Shown: one piece after another, positions 56,295 to 64,000 of the stretch
Layout of the letters: the number at the start of each line of letters is the position of its first letter
Position numbering within the stretch: position 1 is the first letter of the stretch
Assembly: GCA_020740775.1 (NCBI GenBank)
Contig: JAHEWK010000017.1
Location: forward strand, 248,001-312,000
DNA length: 64,000 nt
Direction of reading: 5' to 3'
Source of the DNA: Ilyonectria destructans
Taxonomy: Eukaryota; Ascomycota; Sordariomycetes; Hypocreales; Nectriaceae
Notes under the pieces: model-generated
Told to the model about the DNA's origin: nothing
Databases searched by the model: none
Seen by the model: only the letters and a program-made list of their open reading frames with translations
Translations under genes and position numbers: made by a program

Positions 56295-56557
56295 CCAACC
56301 AGTCACGGCCTTGAATATCCCTGCAGGAACATGAAGGAACATTATCGTTGGTGGGGCATAAGCTTACCCCCCCGTTGGGCTTACCCCTCTAGGCGAAATA
56401 GATTCCATTCCACTCCTTTAGCTCCCCAGACATGGCTCTCAATTATTCAGCAGCATACATTCTACCATGTACAAATAGAATGCGGTAAGTGAGGGTTTAA
56501 AAATTGATATTTCGTCCCTCACATTCGCGTACTTTCCATTGACAAAGTATAGATATC

Positions 56558-57791
56558 ATGGATAACAAGGCTGTTTGGCTTAACGGTCCCGGAACGGTAC
56601 CTCTTGTCGGCCCGGCGCCGGTTCCAGAGCCTGGAGAGGGTCAACTTCTCGTCAGAGTATGTTCAGTCCGGGGTTGTTGGCCTCTTAGGTGAAGTTGCGT
56701 TGACATTGACACCCTTGACTCAGGTGAAAGCGGTTGCAGTCCAGCCAGGGGAGTGGAAGATCCAAGCAGGCATTATTCAGATTCCGTTGAAGTACCCTAC
56801 GATCATCGGCTGTTAGTATTGATTCTTTTAGTCTGCCAACTTCTTGCCTGTCTTTCACGGCACATCACTCACTGTTGGTCCATTTTCAGTGTCCTTGTCA
56901 GGCGTCGTGGAGAAAGTCGGCCCTGGAGTCACTCGTTTCCGTCCCGGAGACCGCATTGCCAGTAACAGCACAGGAGTTGTCCGTAACGACGCCCAGTTTG
57001 GAGCGTATCCGCGTTTTGCCCTCGTGCCGCAGGCGTTGACGTCAAAGGTGAGCTCACATGAACCCCAGCCGCGTCTCTGGGCCATGAGACTAAAGTATAC
57101 TTCCTGGCCACAGATCAGCGAGACGCCCTTTGAAGATGCAGCTTCCCTGGCGACTGCATACGGGCCAATGAGTGCCCTGTTCCTCCACCTAGGCCTTGAA
57201 CGACCCTCTGGGAGACCTGAAGTTGCCAAAAAGGACGCAAAGGTGCTCATCTGGGGAGTGTCATCCTCCTTCGGCGCCTTTTCGGCCGAGATTGCCAAGG
57301 TTGCTGGTTACACGGTCGTCGGCACTGCTTCCGGGCTCCATGCGGAGCTGGCCAAGACAGTCGGTGTAGCTTATTTCGCAGACCGGGAAGCACCCTCCGT
57401 CATCGAAGATGTTGCAGCTCTGGGCCCGTTCAAGGCCGTCCTAGGTGCCGCAGACTCGGCGGAGGATCAAGTGAAGATTGGCAAAATCTTGGCTGCTCAG
57501 GGTGGTGGACACTTCCTGTCTACTATGGGTGTACGTCCCGGAGTGGAGCTACCCAAGGGCGTGACGGGCTCGTTCCAGCAGTTCCTAGACGACTATCTCG
57601 AGCCTGGGAAGAAGGAATTCACGGAATGGGTTTGGTGGAGCTTCTTGGAGAATGCGTTTGCTGCGAACAGTCTCAAAACGATTCCACTCGAGGTCATAGG
57701 TGGTTTGTCGAAAGTCGTGGAGGCTTGGGATCTTCTGCGGCACGGGAAGGTGAGCGGCAAAAGGCTCATTATACTGCCTGAATTAGATTAA
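56558..57791 (+). CDS. Medium-chain reductase, zinc-independent enoyl reductase-like
   Basis: Four exons: 56558-56656, 56724-56811, 56890-57047 and 57114-57791 (1023 nt, 340 residues). The GroES-like half has PLKYPTIIG, LSGVVEKVGPGVTRFRPGDRI and FGAYPRFALVP. The Rossmann half has TPFEDAASLATAYGPMSALF and VLIWGVSSSFGAFSAEIAKVAGY, then LGAADSAEDQVKI. The catalytic-zinc Cys/His ligands of alcohol dehydrogenases are missing, as in trans-acting enoyl reductases and ToxD-like proteins of fungal polyketide clusters. NADPH-dependent double-bond reduction is the likely role. It reads intact and lies 0.2 kb from the repeat block. The neighbouring P450, SDR and EthD genes suggest a metabolite pathway. 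Confidence 0.85.
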
Positions 57792-58187
57792 GAATCTGGC
57801 TGTCAACCTATTCACTAGAAGAGGAGTGGAATATAGCGTAATGATTGAGGAAGTCTACCACCTTGCCTGTACCGTGAACAGTATATATCTCTGAAACCCT
57901 AGCTTCAATTGGGACAGGAAGAAATCCGCCATATCTATAATACTATAGAAAATCTAAGGGATAACAATAATAGGGTCTTGGTCATCTGGATTCTAGCAGG
58001 CGGGGACTTTGAGCTGGTATAAGCAGTTAAGAAAGCAGTATATTAAGGTATAACATATAGCCCACTCCTGAAGAAACCCCCCTTCAGGGTATATCAACCA
58101 CGCCGGACTGGTCGAATACAGGTCTCATAACGGTCTGAAACAGCCCCCCTTATCAATGGAAACAGTAAGCCCTACACCATAAAGCTT
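57792..58187. other. 3' flanks of convergent genes
   Basis: AT-rich intergenic stretch between the reductase and the P450 relic. No gene. Confidence 0.4.
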
Positions 58188-60059
58188 CTAATTCTCCATT
58201 TTGGCAGCATCCGCACATTCTCGCTGAATAAGAAGACGGTGAGCTTCACTCCTAGGTTGGATGGAAATACTAAAAGGAGCTTTGGTGAACACGCTGTCAA
58301 TCCTCACGGCTGTGTCGATAGGTGCGTTTCGGGTCGCCCTTAAAGTCGAAGCTATAAAGCATCCTGCTCAGGGAAATGAGAAGGTTGTTCCAAGCAACGG
58401 TGTTGCCAACGCACACTCTTCGGCCTGTGGAAATAATATGTTAGTGTCTTTGATCCACATCGTGTGAGGACGTGGCGAAGCTTACCAGAGCCGAAACCCA
58501 AGTGTCCCTTTGTAGGTGCGTTCAGATCTTCGTCGAGGAATCTTTCTGGGTAAAATCGTTCCGGATCCTCATCGTCTAAGTGAGAGATTGCCTAGTGGTT
58601 GTATGTTACAACTGCTCCGGCAGGGGGCTTGTATCCTTCAAACTCATCGTCTTTGGTCAACGCGTGGGGAATTCCGGTTTCCGTAATGACGGGCCTAATC
58701 GCGTAAGCACTCGGTCAGTCATTGTGAGAAGCTGTGCAAGATGTGAGAGACGTACTTCCATCGAAGAGACTCCTTGGCAACGCCCTTGATCAATGGCAAT
58801 TGATCCATGTCGCTGAAGTTTGGCAGGCGTTCAGCGTTGGCTCCGCACACCTCGCCGAGCTGCTTCCTAGTTCTTCGACCTAGTTAGGCTGCAGTACTGC
58901 GGCTGCTAAGGCCGCGTTAAGGGTTAGACGGGTGGTGTCGGATCCTGCTTCAATCAGAGTTCCACCAATGTAGTAGCACTCCTCGGCTTCGAAATCGTCC
59001 TTGTTGCTGTCTAACAATTCCGTCATGAAACACGGTTTTTGGGTCCCAAGCTTCAGTCTCTCTAAGAGGTCATCAAGAAGCTTCTTGTATACCCTGCAAG
59101 GTTTAGCTTATGAATGCTGCGTCGAGTTGGGCCTAGAGCTTCCTACTTTCTTGTGGCATGTTGAAGACGGGTTCCCCACCAACGCCGGGGTTGCCACGAT
59201 GCCGGGATGGGAGCCTTCAGGAGCCATGGGAAGATGTCAATCAAACACTGCCCGGGGAACAGGTAGGGGACGAACTGCTCTGCGTTTCGAAGCAAGCTGG
59301 CCAAATCAGGATCGCCCAGGTCTGATCGCACTCCGTAGGTGACACTCATGATGACGGAGTTTGAGAAACGGGCATTGGCCTCCCACCACTGTTCCGGCTG
59401 GGTCATGTTATGATGGAGGAGAGCGCGCGACTCGACTTCTTGGAAAGGTAGAAAGAGTGTCTGCTTGGTATTGTTAAGAATCTGGTGCATGGCCTTTCTT
59501 TGCTTCCGCCAGGGTGCACCGTAAGGCATGAGGAGGAGCCGCTTATGAGCCGAAATGATCTCGTTCGCCATGGGTAGATTTTGGCGGGAAGAGTAAATCG
59601 CCGCTCGTTTGTCCAGCAACTCGGTGACTACTCGCCGAGAGTTGAGGAAAACCCATGTGTCTCTGCCGAATTTCATAGTATACCTCAAAGATCCATGTTA
59701 GCTTCGATTGACGTGAGAGGAGTGGGCGAACAGTGACACGGAGAGGCAATCGTGCTGTTATCATGGACAGGGGGTAGAGAAAGGGGGTGGGAGTACATCT
59801 CCCTTGTCTTCTTAGCGAGCTTGGTCGCGAAGGGACCCTGCCCTTCCGAAGGCATCTGGAAGCTGTTCCCGAAGAAAGGCACTCCAGGAATAGGATTAGG
59901 AAGTATGTATTTGGACTGGTGCAAGAAGCTGGTGGAGGCGGCCTAAACAACCCTAACCACGAGACCAAACCCGATCAGCAGAAGCCGGCGGTTGACGTCT
60001 CCCGCATCCTGATCGAGCCATGACCGAAAATCACCGACGCGAACCGTAGTAAGGCCCAT
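58188..60059 (-). pseudogene. Cytochrome P450, inactivated
   Basis: A complete P450 can be followed on minus from ATG 60059. It has an N-terminal anchor (LLLIGFGLVV), then NPIPGVPFFGNSF (Pro hinge), MPYGAPWRKQRKAMHQIL (helix C) and YIGGTLIEAGSDTTRLTLN (I helix, AGSDTT). Next come ESLRW (ExxR), FYPERF and the heme loop FGSGRRVCVGN, whose Cys is the iron ligand, joined across an intron. It ends PRSEAHRLLIQRE. It is broken by in-frame TAG codons: after VVRVV near the start, in LQPN-TAG after the I helix, and in TYNH-TAG where relatives have Trp. There are also frameshifts after the second stop and after the heme region. TAG for TGG or CAG fits C-to-T/G-to-A decay. It resembles the O-methylsterigmatocystin oxidoreductase-like group, a loose judgement. 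Confidence 0.85.
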
Positions 60060-60642
60060 GTTTCTTTAATTCGAGCTGAGTGAGTCTTTCAGAAAGAAGA
60101 TGGCAAGCCAGTCAGGTTTGCTGTCGGATGAAGAGAGAAGGACTAGACGAGACATCTCCATCAGTTGTATAAGTAGCATCGAGGCCAAGGCCATGATAGG
60201 AGGCGTTGCAAACCTCCACTGCCAAGCATACATGGTGATCTGATGGACGAGTGCCATGCTCCCATAACCTAATGGTGTGTCCGCTAATGACCGCAAGCCC
60301 GGTCCCGGTGGAGACAGACGTTCGGCTTCTCGAACGTGGCCCCGAAAGGCAGATAAAGTTAGTTTCCTTCCCCCGGACGGCAGATGAGCCGGTTTCTTCC
60401 CCCCGAAGGACGACCATTTGGCAGATACTACCGCGAGGAGTATTTTTGGCTGGAACATTGGCCAGCTTAGGACCAGCCGAAAAGTTCTAAAGCTTCCGAG
60501 GCATGCTCCGGACGGGGAGCAGGGAGGAGGAGGCCCCCAAACCGTCCATTTAGTATACACCCTCTGCTTTCAATTGACAATCAACTTCAGCAGCCGCCAG
60601 TCAACATTCTCCCAATACTAAACCCAAAACTTAGTTCTCGTA
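60060..60642. promoter_or_regulatory. Divergent P450-SDR promoter region
   Basis: 583 bp between two head-to-head genes of the putative cluster, so probably a shared promoter. It has CGG/CCG-rich patches, such as CCGGACGGCAGATGAGCCGG near 60377 and TTCCCCCCGAAGG near 60398. These could be zinc-cluster factor sites, but this is inference. ORFs crossing it have no family. Confidence 0.35.
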
Positions 60643-61434
60643 ATGACTAGCGCGCAACACAAGACACTCCAAGGCAAGGTCGCCGTGGTGAGCGGTTCCT
60701 CGTCAGGTATTGGAGCCGCCATCGCCCAGGAGCTGTCCTCGAGGGGAGCGTCAGTAATCATCAACTATCCTTTTAGCGGAGATAAGGAAGCCGCCGAGGA
60801 AGTTCTGTCCTCGTTGCACGGCAGTGACAACGCTAGGATTGTTCAGGCGGATCTCGCCACTCAGGAAGGACCCTATTCGCTCATCGAGGCCACCGTCAAG
60901 GCGTTTGGCCGGCTTGATATTCTCGTCAACAACGCCGCCGTCTGCTGGCCAACCCCCATTGACGGCCCTGACGATGAGCAGGTTTTGAAGAACGGGGACG
61001 ACATGGTCACCCTCAACGGACGAGGCACTCTTCTCCTTACCCGAGCTGCGCTTCCTGTCATTCCCGCCAGCACTCGCGCATCATCAACATCTCAAGCGAT
61101 TCAACACGATCGCCGGAGCCGGACATGAAAATCTACACCGGCACCAAGGGGAATGATCGAGGCATACACGCGATGCTGGGCGAAAGAGCTCCCGCGGAAG
61201 TATGGCTGTACGGTCGACACCATCGCGCCCGGTCCCATCGCCACCAAGACGCTGCTGTCAGCCCCCCCGCACTTTCTCGACGAGGTTATGAAGCAGGTGG
61301 AGAAGAACCCGGTAGAGAGCCGACTGGGAACGCCGGGAGAGGTTGCGTACGCTGTGGCAATGCTGTGCGAAGAAAAGGCAGGCTGGATCAACGGGCAATA
61401 CATTCCGGTTTGCGGTGGTTCGTACATGACGTGA
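60643..61434 (+). pseudogene. Short-chain dehydrogenase/reductase with two frameshifts
   Basis: Frame 1 (60643 on) has the SDR cofactor motif GKVAVVSGSSSGIGAAIAQE (TGxxxGxG type), then DLATQ and LDILVNNAAV, and runs off frame at about 61075. Frame 2 contains the expected INISSDSTRSPEPDMKIYTGTKG with the catalytic YxxxK. It then slips again at GGGGAATG near 61150. Frame 3 continues IEAYTRCWAKELPRKYGCTV, APGPIATK, and ends INGQYIPVCGG to TGA 61434. No GT-AG intron fits either slip, and all motifs are otherwise conserved. The decay must be recent, or the assembly has indels. The original enzyme would be an NAD(P)-dependent ketoreductase. Confidence 0.85.
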
Positions 61435-61994
61435 GTAGCGTAGGATATTAGAATGAACTGTTTATGGTAGAAACCGACTCCTGTTGACAGCCAATGAGGC
61501 CCCAAAGGCCCAAATAGGTGCGTGCCCTGGGCCATTTGATTTGAGTCTGAATAAACATCGAGCAAGGCATGAGCGTTGGATTGTACCCGACAGTGACGAC
61601 AGTGCACCCGAGGAACTGCACACCAATTGGCCAACTAACCAAGGAGGCGTGTATTGTTGGTTGACCATTCCTCCATTATTCTGCCACTATGGTCCTTAAC
61701 CGCCTCCGAGGGCATCCCCGCGAAAGTGTGAGATGCCTGGCGTCTCCTCAACGACAGAGGCACAGACAGCTCGGCACGCCGAAGCTACACCAAAGGATTG
61801 GCTTCCGGGGTGGCATTCGTTCGTTCTGACAGGGGCATCCAAGATGGAGGGACACTGCAACCGCGTTACTTAAATACGCGCCCATTAACCACCTTGGGTT
61901 CTCAACCAGCCCCGCCTTCAACCCAGCCTAGACCTTGACGATATTATACATCAAAGCCACCCAACCCGTCGGATCTCCTTCACCCATCGCCTCC
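61435..61994. other. Intergenic, no gene
   Basis: Between the SDR relic and the EthD gene. Short ORFs only. A TACTTAAATA near 61866 may serve as a TATA-like element. Confidence 0.4.
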
Positions 61995-62563
61995 ATGCCG
62001 ACTCAGTCCGGAACTGTTACCGGACCGGTAACTTGGTTCATCTCGGTGGGCAAGATTCCTGGCTGGGAGCATGAGAAGTTCATTCAAGAATACACCGTTG
62101 TCCATGCCAACATGTCGAGACAAGTACACAAGATACTCCCTGCGTTTGCCGACTATAAGCAAGTCATTCCCGATTACGATGTCTCTGGAAAGCCCCTCCA
62201 CAATGAGCCACGACAGGACGGCTGGGAGGCCTTGACGGTTCACATCTGGTCCAGGGAGACGACGAGACTGAACAATGGCTCGATTCTCAACTAGACACGG
62301 GCAAGAAGCTGGTGGAGGGCGATGCGAGGCTGCTCCGCTATCGCCAGTACATCGACCGCACCCCGGCCGATGCGTTGGATAAATTCAGCGGAACGCTCTT
62401 TGCCAATGGCCGCTGGCACGAGTTCGCGGCCGAAGAGGAATACGTCTTCAAGAATACGCAGGACGCCGCAGACTTCGTCAACGAGCACCGTCAATGGATC
62501 GAGGCCGGACAGATGCCGTGGATCATGACGGGCACCGCAAACGTGATTTGGGGCAAGGATTAA
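61995..62563 (+). pseudogene. EthD-domain protein, frameshifted
   Basis: From ATG 61995 the frame reads GPVTWFISVGKIPGWEHEKF, then EYTVVHANMSRQVHKILPAF and DYKQVIPDYDVSGK, up to WEALTVHIW. It then reaches a stop at 62294. The frame shifted by one continues QGDDETEQWLDSQL, then LVEGDARLLRYRQYIDRTPA, DKFSGTLFANGRWHEF and MPWIMTGTANVIWGK to TAA 62563. The VHA..MSRQV...Y.Q pattern is that of EthD dimeric alpha-beta barrels, which act in fungal polyketide pathways as decarboxylases or cyclases. The slip is at about 62250 and lacks splice signals. ATG 61995 was chosen over an upstream non-ATG frame extension. Confidence 0.7.
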
Positions 62564-62912
62564 GGGATCATTGTTCACGGGGGATTTCGAGAGCGGCTTG
62601 CCGGGTCGGAATGCCGAGCTCTGCGACGGCTTCGTATTCTCCATCGGGGCTCGGCTCTAGGATAAAGACGCAATGCTACCCAAGTTGCAGCTGCTTCGGA
62701 AGATTTTGATAAATGTAGGCGAGACCTTGGGTTCGTCCATTCAGCTCCAATAAATGCTTGCGTCAAATCTTGCGCTCTACAACTGGGTGTCAGCCACGCA
62801 ACAATATCAATCACACTCATCTTCCAAGTTCCATCCACGTACCATCTTTCTTCCTTGCTGACCGCCTTGGTCTGTCTCGCCAAGGCGCACCAGCAAAGCC
62901 AACACATATACA
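62564..62912. other. Intergenic, probable promoter of the esterase
   Basis: 349 bp without gene signature. Antisense frames only. Confidence 0.35.
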
Positions 62913-64000
62913 ATGGCTGCTTTTCTCGGAAAGCAGAATGAGCCTCATCCTGAGTACCTCAAGGTAGCACACTATCCGGCCCGGACAAGCCTCGGAGCGA
63001 TGATGTGATTTCCCATGACATATTCTGACAATCTCCCCATCAATAGGTCATCCAAGCTAGTCCTCCGCCGCTGCATCCCAAGGACATATCGCTTCTACGC
63101 CTTGGACAAGCCGCAGGTATAAAGCAAAGAGATACATCTACAGGTCCTGTCACCGAGGTGTTCCCTGTGAAGATTGATGATATCAAGATACCCGTACGAG
63201 ATGGTACCGAGATACCAGCCCAAGTCATTGCGCCCGTCAAGGCCAACGGCCCTCTGCCTCTGGTCGTCATGTTTCACGGGGGTGGCTTTTGTCTCGGCAA
63301 ACACACGGATGACGTTCAACTTCACGCTAAGCTTGCTTCCGAGCTGGGCATCGTGATTCTGAGCGTGGGGTATCGCCTGGCGCCCGAGGCTCCTTTCCCA
63401 ACTGGCATCAACGATGCGTGGGATGCCACGAAATGGGTACGTTTTCTGTTTCCCACTGTCCCCTGAGAGATGGAATCCTCATCCGTGACCAGGGCTACCG
63501 GAACGCCGCCCCTCTCGGCGCAGACCCTACCGCCGGCCTCATCTTGGGAGGCGTCTCTGCGGGTGCGAACTTGGCCTGCATAGTGGGCTACGAGAACCGC
63601 GATGAGGGCAACCCGGTTCCCATCACCGGCCTATTCCTCAGCGTTCCTCCTCTGTGCCCTCCTCACGCCCTTCAGCCAAAATATGCCAACGACTACCTCA
63701 GCCAAGAACAGAACCGCGGGCTTTCTCCGCCTCCCGACGAACTCGTGGCTGTCTTTATGGGTGCGTCATGGCCGGACCGCTGCGCTTTTCACATTCCTTG
63801 GCCACTAGCTAACCAACTAACTGCACTTCGTAGACGCCTTGAAACCTGACTTTTCGTCATCTCTCTACGTACCCCTGAACCACCCCGACGGTCTTGGTGG
63901 CCTCCCGCCTGTATACTTCCAAGTGTGTGGCTTAGACCCACTCCGAGATGAGGCGTTGATCTTGGAGCGGGAGCTCCGAGAAGACTACAAGATTTCTACC
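62913..64000 (+). CDS. Alpha/beta hydrolase (HSL-type), 3' truncated by window
   Basis: Exons 62913-62963, 63047-63436, 63493-63760 and 63834 to the window end; phases agree and the frame is open at 64000 (292 residues seen). The oxyanion motif is MFHGGGFCLG, the nucleophile elbow GGVSAGAN and the acid CGLDPLRDEA; the catalytic His lies beyond the edge. YRLAPEAPFPTGINDAWDA is typical of the Abhydrolase_3 group, which includes versiconal acetate esterase-like enzymes of fungal clusters. Intron 3 begins GTGCGT. It is intact in contrast to the three genes before it and in the same orientation as the SDR and EthD relics. Confidence 0.88.

Noticed and set aside
59543..60023. Overlapping ORFs around the P450 start on both strands
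   Set aside because: The minus frame that keeps P450 motifs explains this region; the others have no signature.
60066..60560. 164-codon minus ORF between P450 and SDR
   Set aside because: Low complexity of signal, no family, no conserved start; it lies in a likely divergent promoter.

Overview
This is nuclear DNA of a filamentous ascomycete (Pezizomycotina), probably plant-associated. The genes have short introns (48-180 nt) with GTAAGT/GTATGT-type donors and CTAAC/CTAAT branch sites. Gene families are typical of these fungi: CE8 pectinesterase, cutinase, pectin lyase, GH16 glucanase, a DUF3431 protein, a bZIP-DUF3425 factor, rhodopsin-like membrane proteins and a protoglobin. One AT-rich block carries C-to-T/G-to-A decay that looks like repeat-induced point mutation (RIP). 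No prokaryotic, CRISPR or rRNA features were seen, and no tRNA could be supported. Exon-intron structures were deduced by hand from reading-frame continuity and splice signals, so they are models.

Layout. 0-15.5 kb is a secreted-enzyme region: the 3' end of a pectinesterase, a small secreted protein of unknown function, a DUF3431 membrane protein, a sulfatase relic, a cutinase, an amino-acid permease, a second small secreted protein (AA1-like), a pectin lyase, a frameshifted F-box-like gene and a GNAT acetyltransferase. Two related inverted-repeat elements (about 150-175 bp) lie at 8.5 and 15.8 kb. 16.9-21 kb holds a rhodopsin-like seven-helix protein and a secreted FAD-linked (berberine-bridge-like) oxidase. 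21-26.5 kb is gene-poor, with decayed or unrecognised coding fragments. 27-33.2 kb holds a 6-phosphogluconate-dehydrogenase-like reductase, a protoglobin and a GH16 beta-glucanase. 33.2-40 kb is mostly empty, apart from a shard of a transcription factor gene and a serine/alanine-rich GPI-anchored protein.

40-50.3 kb looks like a small metabolic unit: a frameshifted fungal transcription factor without its zinc cluster, an HGGG/GDSAG esterase, a bZIP-DUF3425 regulator and a Baeyer-Villiger-type flavin monooxygenase. A BVMO next to an esterase suggests insertion of oxygen to form an ester, then its hydrolysis. 52.6-54 kb has a second rhodopsin-like protein. It is followed by a cluster of 183-185 bp LTR-like elements, two of them with exact 5-bp target duplications, and a RIP-degraded AT-rich block.

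56.5-64 kb resembles one arm of a secondary-metabolite cluster: a medium-chain reductase, a cytochrome P450, a short-chain dehydrogenase, an EthD-domain protein and an esterase that runs off the window. The P450, SDR and EthD genes are each broken by stops or single-base frameshifts, while the reductase and esterase read open. No backbone synthase is in the window. The cluster appears to be decaying, unless the indels are assembly errors.
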